Source of the DNA: Prado023 sp963798745
GTDB taxonomy: Bacteria; Actinomycetota; Actinomycetes; S36-B12; CAIYMF01
Assembly (NCBI GenBank): GCA_963798745.1
Contig: CAWCUF010000001.1
Span: 626,468 to 690,467 of the forward strand
DNA: 64,000 bases
Reading direction: 5' to 3'
Positions 28,601-36,943 of the stretch are shown in pieces; the first letter of the stretch is position 1; every line of letters starts with the position of its first letter. The position numbers and the translations under genes are program-made. The notes under the pieces are model-generated. The model was not told the origin of the DNA. It ran no database searches and worked only from the letters and a program-made list of their open reading frames with translations.

Positions 28601-29878
28601 TCAGGACAGCGCCTCGAGGACCGTCCGCCCGCCCAGGTAGGGCGCCAATGCGGCGGGCACGTGCACCGACCCGTCGGCCTGCTGGTGGTTCTCCAGGATC
28701 GCGATGATCGTGCGCGGGATCGCCACCAGCGTCCCGTTCAACGTCGCCAGCGGGCGCACCGACCCGTCCGCGGCGCGCTCGCGGACCCGCAGCCGACGAG
28801 CCTGGAACGTGGTGCAGTTCGAGGTGGAGGTCAGCTCGCGGTAGCGCCCCTGCGAGGGGATCCACGCCTCGCAGTCGAACTTGCGCGCCGCACTGGCGCC
28901 CAGGTCGCCGGTGGCCACGTCGATGACCCGGTAGGGCAGCTCCAGGGCGTCGAGGAACTGCTTCTCGTGCTCGACGAGCCGGGCGTGCTCGGCCTCGGCG
29001 TCCTCGGGGGTGACGAACACGAACATCTCGACCTTGTCGAACCAGTGCACCCGGAAGATGCCGCGGGTGTCCTTGCCGTAGGTGCCGGCCTCGCGGCGGA
29101 AGCACGGCGAGTAGCCGGCGAACCGGCGGGGCAGCGAGCCGGCTGCCAGGATCTCCTCGGAGTGGTAGGCGGCCAGGGGGACCTCGGCGGTGCCGACCAG
29201 GTAGAGGTCGTCAGCCTCCAGCCGGTAGACGTTCTCCGCGGCCTGGCCCAGGAACCCGGTGCCCTCCATCGCGGCGGGCTTGACCAGCGCCGGGGGGATG
29301 ATCGGGGTGTACCCGTTGGCTGTGGCCTGCGCCATCGCGAGGTTGATCAGAGCGAGCTCGAGCAGCGCGCCGATCCCGGTGAGGTAGTAGAAGCGCGACC
29401 CGGACACCTTGGCCCCGCGTTCCACGTCGATCGCGCCGAGCGCCTCGCCGAGCTCGAGGTGGTCGCGGACCGTGATGCCCTCGTCCGTGAAGTCCCGGAT
29501 CTGCCCGTGCGTGGAGATGACGGTGAAGTCCTCCTCGCCGCCCCGGGGCGAGTCCGGGTGCACGACATTGGACAGGGCCAGGACGAGTTCGTCGGTGCGG
29601 GTGGTCGCCCCGGCGCGCTGGGCGTCGGCGGTCCGCACCGCCTCGGCCAGCTCCTTGGCTCGCGCCAGCAGGGCCGCCTTCTCCGCGCCGGTGGCCCTCG
29701 CGACCTGCTTGCCCAGCCCCTTCTGCTCGTTGCGCAGGGTGTCGAACGCGGAGCCGGCCAGCCGCCGGGTCTCGTCGGCGGCCAGCAGCGCATCGACCAG
29801 CCCGGGGTCCTCCCCGCGGGCAGCCTGGGAGGCGCGGAACAGGTCGGGATCCTCACGGAGCGCGCGCAGGTCGATCAC
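28601..29878 (-). CDS. serS: Seryl-tRNA synthetase
   Basis: 425 aa class II synthetase. An N-terminal coiled-coil arm (residues 30-105) contacts the long variable arm of tRNA-Ser; two such tRNAs are encoded at 46003 and 60824. Motif 2 is in CFRREAGTYGKDTRGIFRVH (about 265) and motif 3 near TLNGTLVAIPRTIIAILENH (about 385). The start is GTG 29878 with TAGGCT six bases before it (29885-29890), probably leaderless. Confidence 0.97.
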   Translation of the reverse strand: MIDLRALREDPDLFRASQAARGEDPGLVDALLAADETRRLAGSAFDTLRNEQKGLGKQVARATGAEKAALLARAKELAEAVRTADAQRAGATTRTDELVLALSNVVHPDSPRGGEEDFTVISTHGQIRDFTDEGITVRDHLELGEALGAIDVERGAKVSGSRFYYLTGIGALLELALINLAMAQATANGYTPIIPPALVKPAAMEGTGFLGQAAENVYRLEADDLYLVGTAEVPLAAYHSEEILAAGSLPRRFAGYSPCFRREAGTYGKDTRGIFRVHWFDKVEMFVFVTPEDAEAEHARLVEHEKQFLDALELPYRVIDVATGDLGASAARKFDCEAWIPSQGRYRELTSTSNCTTFQARRLRVRERAADGSVRPLATLNGTLVAIPRTIIAILENHQQADGSVHVPAALAPYLGGRTVLEALS

Positions 29879-29924
29879 GGGCGCAGCCTACCGGCGCGGT
29901 TGCGGCGTCCGGCTGCTCGGCGCC

Positions 29925-30467
29925 CTACAGGTACGGACCGTTGGTGCCGCGACGATGACCGTCGGGTGACGGGGGGGTCGGATCGCCCTCGGGCCCGGCG
30001 GTGATCGCGGCCCGGCGCATCTGCTCGAACTGGGCGCGGGCGGCCATCTGCTGGGCGAACAGTGCGGTCTGGATGCCGTGGAACAGGCCCTCGAGCCAGC
30101 CGACCAGTTGGGCCTGCGCGATCCGCAGCTCGGCATCGGTGGGGACGGTCTCGGCGCCGAACGGCAGCGACAGCCGGTCGAGCTCCTCGATGAGCTCGGG
30201 GGCCAAACCGCTCTCCAGCTCCTTGATCGAGCGGGTGTGGATGTCGCGCAGCCGGGCTCGGGACGCCTCGTCGAGTGGGGCGGTGCGCACCTCCTCGAGC
30301 AGTTGCTTGATCATCGAGCCCACCCGCATCACCTTGGCGGGCTGCTCGATCAGGTCGGCCACCGACGACTCGTTGGCCTCGTCGGCCGACGCGATCGGCT
30401 GACCGTCGGGTCCCACGATCACGACGTGCGCTTCTGAGTCGTCCTTGCCGGCAAGTGGTTGCGTCAT
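29925..30467 (-). CDS. bpa: Bacterial proteasome activator
   Basis: 180 aa, DUF2587 family (Bpa/PafE). Bpa forms a ring that opens the 20S proteasome without ATP, by inserting its C-terminal tails. The core is recognisable: DLIEQPAKVMRVGSMIKQLL near residue 38, RLRDIHTRSIKELESGLAPE, ELRIAQAQLVGWLEGLFHGI and QQMAARAQFEQMRR. The tail ends in GPYL, close to the GQYL motif known from mycobacteria, so gate opening should be kept. A proteasome must be encoded elsewhere. GACAAT lies six bases before the ATG. Confidence 0.92.
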   Translation of the reverse strand: MTQPLAGKDDSEAHVVIVGPDGQPIASADEANESSVADLIEQPAKVMRVGSMIKQLLEEVRTAPLDEASRARLRDIHTRSIKELESGLAPELIEELDRLSLPFGAETVPTDAELRIAQAQLVGWLEGLFHGIQTALFAQQMAARAQFEQMRRAAITAGPEGDPTPPSPDGHRRGTNGPYL

Positions 30468-30516
30468 GGCACCATTGTCGCCCCCGCGCCTGCGGGCTGC
30501 TGCCCAGGAGGTGCCC

Positions 30517-30948
30517 GTGGACATGAGCGGGCTGACGCCGAAGGCGGTCGTTCGGGCCGTCGGCGAGCACGGGTTCGGGGCGTTCGCGTCGTGTCGCGTT
30601 CGATCCAGGTTGCCGACGACCTGTTCCTGCTGGCCTCGGCGCGCATCGAGGACGGCGACCTCATCAACCATTCCTGCGACCCGACCTGCGGGCTGCTCGG
30701 CGAGACCGTCGTGGTGGCCAAGGACGACCTGCCCCGCGGTGCGGAGCTGACCTTCGACTACGGCACCTGCGACGCCAATGCCTACGACGAGCTCGACTGT
30801 GCGTGCGGGGCTTCGCGCTGCCGGGGCCGGGTCACCGGCGCCGACTGGCGTTACGGGGATCCAGATGCGCAACAACGGCTGGTTCTCGCCCTACATCGCC
30901 CGGCGGATCTCTGCCCGGCACGGCCGCAGCGGGTCCGCACCGCTGTAG
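30517..30948 (+). pseudogene. SET-domain methyltransferase gene, broken
   Basis: The start region (GTG 30517 after AGGAG) reads MSGLTPKAVVRAVGEHGFGA in one frame. It then jumps by frame and by a probable internal deletion to RSIQVADDLFLLASARI. The SET hallmarks follow: LINHSCDPTCGL and ELTFDYGTCDANAYDELDCA with a CACGASRCRGRVTG zinc-type end. A second frame change after GADW moves to IQMRNNGWFSPYIARRISA and the TAG at 30946. An intact relative would have about 30 more residues between the first two pieces. No active protein is expected. Its stop overlaps the -10 box of the K+ channel gene. Confidence 0.75.
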
Positions 30949-30957
30949 ATTCCCCCC

Positions 30958-32076
30958 ATGGCCGAGATGGGCGACCTCTTCGAGGACGAAGGCGACCAGC
31001 CCTCGCGCGTGATCTTCCCGAGCCGACGGCTGTCGGCGCGACGTTCCCTGGCCGTGCGGATCGGCATCGCGCTGTCGATCGTGCTGGTCACGACCCTGCT
31101 GGTGTACTTCGAGCGCGCGGGCTACGCAGACTTCGGGCAGGACAACGGGGTCTCGTTCACCGATGCGCTGTACTACTCGACGGTCACCCTGTCGACGACC
31201 GGCTACGGCGATATCGCCCCGGTCACCACCCGCACCCGCATGGTCAATGTGCTCGTGATCACCCCACTGCGGTTCGCGTTCCTGATCGTGCTGGTCAGCA
31301 CCACGGTGGAGGTGCTGACCCAGGCGGCCCGGGAGCGATCCCGGGTCAAGCGCTGGAGGAAACGTATGAAGGACCAGACCATCATCGTCGGCTTCGGCGT
31401 CAAGGGACAGGCGTCGCTGCGCTCGCTGCTGGCGCACGGGTTGGACGCACGCACGATCGTGGTGGTCGCCGCCGATCGATTCGCCGTGGCCGAGGCGACC
31501 CGGCGTGGTGTGACCGGGGTGGTGGGCGACGCGCGCAACGAGCAGGTGCTCCGCGATGCGGGGGTGCCCGAAGCCAAGCAGATCATCGTGGCCGCCGACC
31601 AGGACGACACCGCGATCATGGTCACCCTGCGGGTGCGCGCGATGGCCCCCACCGCCCTGATCATCGCCGCTGCCCGGGAGGCCTCAGCGGCCGAACTGCT
31701 TCGGCAGAGCGGCGCCGACCGGGTCATCACGCACGCGGAGTCCGCGGGCAACCTGATGGGCCTGTCGATGCTGTCGGCCAACGTGGGCGCGATGATCGAG
31801 GACCTCATGGACACCGGCCGCGGCCTCGAGGTGGTCGAACGTCCGATCACGCGCGCCGAGATGGGCCTGGCGCCCGCCGACGTGCAGGCCGAGGGTGATC
31901 TGGTCCTGGCGGTCGTGCGCGAGGGCGCGGTGATCCGCTTCGACCAGGGCGGGGTGCGCGTGCTCCAGCCCGGCGACCGGCTCGTGGTGATCCGCAGCGC
32001 GAAGGATGGGCCCACGCCAGCCGCGGCCGCGGCCAAGTCGAACAACCCGGCCAAGCCCAACAACCCGGCCAGGTAG
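30958..32076 (+). CDS. Potassium channel with RCK (TrkA-N/C) domain
   Basis: 372 aa. Two membrane helices (about 30-50 and 95-120) flank a pore loop with the K+ filter TLSTTGYGDIAPVTT near residue 80. A cytoplasmic RCK domain follows, with a Rossmann start QTIIVGFGVKGQASLRSLL (about 138), and then a TrkA-C-like region. The last 20 residues are Ala/Lys/Asn/Pro-rich (NNPAKPNNPAR). TAGATT six bases before the ATG suggests a leaderless mRNA. The architecture is that of MthK/Kch-type channels; the gating ligand is unknown. Confidence 0.92.
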   Translation: MAEMGDLFEDEGDQPSRVIFPSRRLSARRSLAVRIGIALSIVLVTTLLVYFERAGYADFGQDNGVSFTDALYYSTVTLSTTGYGDIAPVTTRTRMVNVLVITPLRFAFLIVLVSTTVEVLTQAARERSRVKRWRKRMKDQTIIVGFGVKGQASLRSLLAHGLDARTIVVVAADRFAVAEATRRGVTGVVGDARNEQVLRDAGVPEAKQIIVAADQDDTAIMVTLRVRAMAPTALIIAAAREASAAELLRQSGADRVITHAESAGNLMGLSMLSANVGAMIEDLMDTGRGLEVVERPITRAEMGLAPADVQAEGDLVLAVVREGAVIRFDQGGVRVLQPGDRLVVIRSAKDGPTPAAAAAKSNNPAKPNNPAR

Positions 32077-32119
32077 CCGGCCCCGAGTGTCCGGGCCGGC
32101 TACCTGGCCGACGGGGGCG

Positions 32120-32485
32120 TCAGTAGCGGCGCAGTGGACCCGCCGCCAGGGCCGCGAACAGCTCGGCCTCGCTGAGCTGCGCGACGTCGTAGCTCATCTC
32201 GATGCTGTCGCTGACCTCGGGACCGGACAGGTCCAGGTGCGCGCGGGTGCGCCACCACGTGTGCGCGGCGCTCTCGTCGGCGACGCACGAGATGTCGCCG
32301 GCCTCATCCAGGGAGCCCAGGAGGATCGAGCCGGCGGGCGGCTGCTGGCCGGCCCGCAGGACTGCGGCGCCGTGCTCGGTCAGCATGACCGTGATGTCAC
32401 CACGGGCCGCGGCCAGGGCGACGAGGTGGGCCTGTGCGGTCGGGCTGGCATCGACGTGGGACGGGGACTCGTCTGTGGTGAACAT
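32120..32485 (-). CDS. Hypothetical protein
   Basis: 121 aa, acidic, no membrane segment. I do not recognise a family. It has the middle block PAGSILLGSLDEAGDISCVA and AHTWWRTRAHLDLSGPEV, and a codon pattern like that of its neighbours, so it is probably a real gene. It converges on the K+ channel gene and is divergent from the carboxylase operon, whose operator lies about 200 bases away. AGAAGG lies about six bases before the ATG. Confidence 0.6.
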   Translation of the reverse strand: MFTTDESPSHVDASPTAQAHLVALAAARGDITVMLTEHGAAVLRAGQQPPAGSILLGSLDEAGDISCVADESAAHTWWRTRAHLDLSGPEVSDSIEMSYDVAQLSEAELFAALAAGPLRRY

Positions 32486-32682
32486 GGGGCCTTCTCTCAG
32501 TCGTAGGGGGGTGGGACTGAGGCAAGCATTGCCACCCCCGGCGGCTCGATCCAGCTACTGATGAGTTCTACCGGCGGGTAGTGTCGCGCTGCCCCGGACA
32601 GTGCTCGGCAGCGCCGGTCCGGGATCGCCGAAGGTGTGGGCGCTCGCGCCGGATCGAGCCCCCTCGACCGGGGTCGGTGAAC

Positions 32683-32715
32683 TTGACGCTGGCGTCAAGT
32701 TGACGCTAACGTCAA
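32683..32715 (+). promoter_or_regulatory. Promoter with two tandem TetR-type operators ahead of the carboxylase operon
   Basis: Site 1 TTGACGCTGGCGTCAA (32683-32698) and site 2 TTGACGCTAACGTCAA (32700-32715) start 17 bp apart. Site 1 lies in a 22-bp perfect palindrome (32680-32701). A -35 TTGACG (32683-32688) and a -10 TAACGT (32707-32712) with an 18-bp spacer lie inside the two sites, and the GTG start is 7 bases past the -10 box. A bound dimer at either site would block RNA polymerase. The same arrangement precedes tetR at 41742-41774. Confidence 0.88.
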
Positions 32716-32719
32716 GTTC

Positions 32720-34342
32720 GTGAAACCGGTGATGCGCACGTCGGTGGACCCCCGCTCCGAGTCCTTCCGGGCCAACCGTGAGGCGATGCTGGCGTCCCTG
32801 TCCGAGATCGAGTCCCTCAACTCGACGGTGGTCGGCGGCGGTGGTTCGTCGAACCCTGCGAAGGCGGCGAAGGCGGTGGCCCGCCACCGTGATCGCGGCA
32901 AGCTGTTGCCCCGCGAGCGGATCGCGGCCCTGTTGGATGCCGACAGCCCGTTCCTCGAACTCTCCCCACTGGCCGGCTGGGGCTCCAAGGACGAGTTGGG
33001 CGTGGGCCTGGTCACCGGGATCGGCTGGGTGAACGGCGTCGAGTGCCTGGTCAGCGCGAACGACCCCACCGTCAAGGGCGGTGCCCAGAGTCCGATGACG
33101 ATGCACAAGGCGCTGCGGGCGATGGACATCGCGCAGCGCAACCGGCTGCCGCTGATCAACCTCACCGAGTCCGGGGGCGCCGACCTGCCCAACCAGGCCG
33201 AGGTGTTCGTGCCCGGGGGAGCGAGCTTCCGCAACCTGACCCAGATGTCGGCCGCCGGCATCCCGACGATCACGTTGGTGTTCGGATCCTCGACCGCCGG
33301 CGGGGCCTACGTGCCCGGCATGAGCGACTACATCGTGATGCAGAAGGAGTCGGCCAAGGTGTTCCTGGCCGGTCCGCCGCTGGTCAAGATGGCCATCAAC
33401 GAGGATGCGATCGAGGAGGATCTCGGCGGGGCGGAGATGCACTCGAGGGTCTCGGGGCTCTCGGACTACCTGGCCCAGGACGAGCTCGACGCGCTGCGGA
33501 TCGGGCGCGGCATCGTCGGGCACCTGAACTGGCGCAAGCTCGGCCCCGCACCGCGAGTGGCCAACCCGGCGGTCCCGGTGCTGGACCCCGACGAGCTGCT
33601 CGGTATCGCCAGCGCCGACGTGCGCGTGCCCTTCGACACCCGCGAGATCATCGCCCGGATCGTCGACGGCTCGGCGTTCGAGGAGTTCAAGGCGCCGTAC
33701 GGCTCGCAACTGGTCACCGGCTGGGCGGAGCTTGCCGGCTACCCGGTGGGCATCATCGCCAACAACGGCATCCTGTTCAGCGAGGAGTCGCAGAAGTCCG
33801 CACAGTTCATCCAGCTGTGCAACCGGCACGACACCCCGATCCTGTTCCTGCAGAACACCACCGGGTTCATGGTCGGCACCCGCTACGAGCAGCGCGGCAT
33901 CATCAAGGACGGCGCGAAGCTGATCAACGCGGTCTCCAACTCCACCGTGCCGCACCTGACCCTGATGGTCGGCGCCTCCTACGGCGCGGGCAACTACGGC
34001 ATGGCCGGCCGCGCCTTCAACCCGCGGTTCGTGTTCACCTGGCCCAACCACCGGATCGCGGTGATGGGGCCCAAGCAGCTCGGTGGGGTGATGGAGATCG
34101 TGGCGAAGGCGAAGGCCGAGAAGCTGGGCATCCCGTGGAGCGACGAGCAGTTCGCGCCGATGCGCGAGGGTCTCGAGGCGCAGGTGGAGCGCGAGTCCAC
34201 CGCGCTGTTCGCCACCGGCCGGGTCTGGGACGACGGGATCATCGACCCGCGCGACTCCCGGACCGTGCTGGGCCTGGCGCTCTCGGCAGTCCATTCCAAC
34301 GAGGTCGCGGGGACGTCGAACTTCGGCGTCTTCCGGATGTGA
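32720..34342 (+). CDS. Acyl-CoA carboxylase beta (carboxyltransferase) subunit, methylcrotonyl-CoA carboxylase-like
   Basis: 540 aa. It moves carboxyl from carboxybiotin to an acyl-CoA. Blocks: RGKLLPRERIAALLD near 70, NLTESGGADLPNQAEVF, FGSSTAGGAYVPGMSDYIVM and KVFLAGPPLVKMA near 215, then a second crotonase-like half with GIIANNGILFSEESQKSAQF, NTTGFMVGTRYEQRGIIKDG and GASYGAGNYGMAGRAF. The AGPPLVKMA and N-T-T-G-F blocks point to methylcrotonyl- or geranyl-CoA carboxylases rather than propionyl-CoA ones. GTG 32720 is leaderless and under the TetR-type operator. The biotin subunit follows after eight bases. Confidence 0.92.
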   Translation: MKPVMRTSVDPRSESFRANREAMLASLSEIESLNSTVVGGGGSSNPAKAAKAVARHRDRGKLLPRERIAALLDADSPFLELSPLAGWGSKDELGVGLVTGIGWVNGVECLVSANDPTVKGGAQSPMTMHKALRAMDIAQRNRLPLINLTESGGADLPNQAEVFVPGGASFRNLTQMSAAGIPTITLVFGSSTAGGAYVPGMSDYIVMQKESAKVFLAGPPLVKMAINEDAIEEDLGGAEMHSRVSGLSDYLAQDELDALRIGRGIVGHLNWRKLGPAPRVANPAVPVLDPDELLGIASADVRVPFDTREIIARIVDGSAFEEFKAPYGSQLVTGWAELAGYPVGIIANNGILFSEESQKSAQFIQLCNRHDTPILFLQNTTGFMVGTRYEQRGIIKDGAKLINAVSNSTVPHLTLMVGASYGAGNYGMAGRAFNPRFVFTWPNHRIAVMGPKQLGGVMEIVAKAKAEKLGIPWSDEQFAPMREGLEAQVERESTALFATGRVWDDGIIDPRDSRTVLGLALSAVHSNEVAGTSNFGVFRM

Positions 34343-34350
34343 GGGCACCC

Positions 34351-36489
34351 ATGGCACAGCGCACGATCACCCGGATCCTGGTGGCCAACCGCGGCGAGAT
34401 CGCCCGACGCGTCATCCGCACCGCGCACGCGATGGGCCACCAGGCGGTGGCGATCCACTCCGACCCGGATGCCGACGCGCCGTTCGTGCGCGATGCGGAC
34501 CTCGCGGTCTCGATCGGTGGGCGGACGTCGACGGAGTCCTACCTCGTCGCGCAGAAGGTGCTGGATGCCGCGCGCCGGGCCGGGGCCGACTCGATCCATC
34601 CAGGCTACGGGTTCCTGTCGGAGAACCCCGACTTCGCGCGGGCGGTCACCGAGGCCGGGCTGGTCTGGATCGGCCCGACGCCCGAGTCGATGAACGCGAT
34701 GGCGCTCAAGGTCGAGGCCAAGCGCCTGGTCGCCGCCGCCGGCGTCCCCCTGGTGCCCGGCGCCGAGCTGGCCTCGGATGCCAGCGACGCCGACATCGTT
34801 GCCGCCGGTGCCGAGGTGGGCCTGCCGCTGCTGGTCAAGGCGTCGGCCGGTGGTGGCGGCAAGGGGATGCGCCTGGTCCGCGACGCGGCCGACCTGCTGG
34901 AGGCGGTGTCCGGGGCGCGCAACGAGGCCGCCTCGGCGTTCGGTGACCCGACCGTGTTCCTCGAGCGCTACCTCGAGCGGGGTCGACACGTCGAGGTCCA
35001 GGTGTTCGGCGACACCCACGGCAACGTCGTGCACTGCTTCGAGCGGGAGTGCTCCATCCAGCGCCGTCACCAGAAGGTGGTTGAGGAGTCCCCGTCCCCG
35101 GGAGCCACTGCAGCGACGCTGGAGTCGATGTATGCCGCGGCCGTGGCTGCCGCGCGGGCCATCGACTACGTCGGCGCGGGCACGGTGGAGTTCATGGTCG
35201 CCGGCGAGGGCGCCGACCAGGAGTTCTACTTCCTGGAGATGAACACCCGCCTGCAGGTGGAGCACCCGGTCACCGAGGAGGTCACCGGCCTGGACCTTGT
35301 CGAGTGGCAGGTCCGCGTCGCTGCCGGCGAGCCGCTTCCGTTGGCACAGGAGGAGATCACTCGATCGGGGCACGCGATCGAGGTGCGGCTCTACTCCGAG
35401 GACCCCTCCCGCGGCTACCTGCCGGGCATGGGTCGGATCGAGTGCTTCGAGGTCGATGCGGCGCCCGGCATCCGGGTGGAGTCCGGGGTTCGGACGGGGT
35501 CGGAGGTCAGCGCGTTCTACGACCCGATGCTGGCCAAGCTGATCGCCCACGGGGGGACGCGGGAGGTGGCTGCGGCGACGCTGGCGGCCAGCCTGGAGAG
35601 CCTGCGCGTGGCGGGGGTGCCGACCAACCGGGAATCGTTGGCCGCGATCCTGCGGTCGCCTGAGTTCCTGGCCGGGGACACCACGACGGCCTTCCTGGAC
35701 GAGAACCCGCTGGTGGCCACCCCGATCGTGGCGCGTCGCGAGCTGGCGCTGCACCTGGCGGCTGCCGCGCTGGGCCTGGCTGAGCAGGAGCGGGTCGGCC
35801 AGCCGTGGGCGGCACTCGCTCCGGCCGGCTGGCGCAACATCGCGGCCGTGCCCGAGGTGCGCCGGTTCGGCTACTCCGAGTTCGGCGTCGACCTGGCGGT
35901 CGAGGTGCGCTACACCCGCGATCGCGCCGGTGGCCTGGACATCGTCCTGGCCGGTGACGGGGTCGAGTCCGGGGAGCCGGCGCTTGAGGACGCGGCGCAT
36001 GCGACACAGGTGGCCGCGCGGGCTGCGCTGTTCGACGAGGAGTCCGCGGAGCAGGCGTCTGAGTTCGAGGTGGGGCTGCCACCCCTGCCACCGGCCCTGC
36101 GTGTCGACCGGACCCGCGCCGAGGGCGACCAGGTGATGGTCGAGGTCGACGGGGTCGGCGGCTGGTTCGCCGTGCGGCGGGCGGGTGATTGGGTGCTGGT
36201 CACCGGCCTGGGCCGCACGACCGTGTTCCGCGTGCTCCCGCGTCACCCGGACGCCGCCGAGCACGGTCACGATCACGGTCTGGTGTCCCCGGTGCCCGGG
36301 ACGGTGACCGCAGTGCTGGTCGGCGCGGGTGATGCCGTGGCCGAGGGCGACACCCTGGTCATCCTCGAGGCGATGAAGATGGAGCACCGGATCAAGGCCG
36401 ACGCCGACGGCGTGGTCGAGGAGATCCGGGTGGCCGTCGGCGACTCGGTGGACGCCCACCACGTGGTGGCGGTCCTCGAGGAGGCGTAA
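34351..36489 (+). CDS. Acyl-CoA carboxylase alpha subunit (biotin carboxylase + biotin carrier)
   Basis: 712 aa. Residues 1-450 are biotin carboxylase: ILVANRGEIARRVIRTAHAM, SIHPGYGFLSENPDFA, the ATP loop VKASAGGGGKGMRLV, CSIQRRHQKVVEESPSP and FLEMNTRLQVEHPVTEEVTG. A linker region follows, and the C-terminal 75 residues are a biotinyl domain with ILEAMKMEHRIKAD; biotin attaches to the lysine between the two Met. It charges biotin with bicarbonate using ATP for the beta subunit encoded just upstream. ATG 34351; the preceding GAGGG gives a ribosome-binding site. Confidence 0.95.
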   Translation: MAQRTITRILVANRGEIARRVIRTAHAMGHQAVAIHSDPDADAPFVRDADLAVSIGGRTSTESYLVAQKVLDAARRAGADSIHPGYGFLSENPDFARAVTEAGLVWIGPTPESMNAMALKVEAKRLVAAAGVPLVPGAELASDASDADIVAAGAEVGLPLLVKASAGGGGKGMRLVRDAADLLEAVSGARNEAASAFGDPTVFLERYLERGRHVEVQVFGDTHGNVVHCFERECSIQRRHQKVVEESPSPGATAATLESMYAAAVAAARAIDYVGAGTVEFMVAGEGADQEFYFLEMNTRLQVEHPVTEEVTGLDLVEWQVRVAAGEPLPLAQEEITRSGHAIEVRLYSEDPSRGYLPGMGRIECFEVDAAPGIRVESGVRTGSEVSAFYDPMLAKLIAHGGTREVAAATLAASLESLRVAGVPTNRESLAAILRSPEFLAGDTTTAFLDENPLVATPIVARRELALHLAAAALGLAEQERVGQPWAALAPAGWRNIAAVPEVRRFGYSEFGVDLAVEVRYTRDRAGGLDIVLAGDGVESGEPALEDAAHATQVAARAALFDEESAEQASEFEVGLPPLPPALRVDRTRAEGDQVMVEVDGVGGWFAVRRAGDWVLVTGLGRTTVFRVLPRHPDAAEHGHDHGLVSPVPGTVTAVLVGAGDAVAEGDTLVILEAMKMEHRIKADADGVVEEIRVAVGDSVDAHHVVAVLEEA

Positions 36490-36872
36490 CCCCCCGCTGG
36501 GGTCTTGGCGGCCAGCGGTTCGCCGGGCAGCGCCCGGATCTGCCAGTCCGTGCAGAGGTTCAGGACGCGTGCGTTCAGCGGCAGGAAGGCCGCGAGGGTG
36601 TCCTGCACCACGGGCCGGGCGCCGGCTGTGTCCAACTCGGTCGCCAACTGGCGCTCGTTCGCGACCCGCCCGGCCTCGGTGAGCGACCTGCCGCCGGTGC
36701 CGGCGAACTCGGCATGGCGCACCCATCCGCAGGCTTCGAAGTCCACCAGCAACTGCGCGACGTCGTCGGAGACGAGGTCGGAGCGCCTGGCCAGCGCGCG
36801 GGCATCTGCCAGACCCGCGAGCCGCACCGCATGCAGCGCCAGCAGGTCGGGGGAGGAGCGGAACTCGGACAT
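36273..36872 (-). pseudogene. Truncated winged-helix regulator, running antisense into the carboxylase gene
   Basis: From ATG 36872 the product begins SEFRSSPDLLALHAVRLAGL and continues with VSDDVAQLLVDFEACGWVRH, GRSLTEAGRVANERQLATEL and AFLPLNARVLNLCTDWQIRA. This matches the N-terminal part of small actinobacterial MarR-like transcriptional regulators. After PGEPLAAKTPAGG (about 36505) family likeness stops and the open frame runs 217 bases antisense over the biotin-carrier end of the carboxylase gene, ending at 36273. Homologues continue with about 70 structured residues (TDWQ...DW...), missing here, so the gene was probably cut by a deletion that joined it to the carboxylase gene. Confidence 0.6.
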
Positions 36873-36943
36873 GGCGGCATCCTCTCCCGCGCCAGGACCT
36901 GCTGGGGGTGGCACGAGCCCGCCGGCGGGAGCATGCTTGAGGC

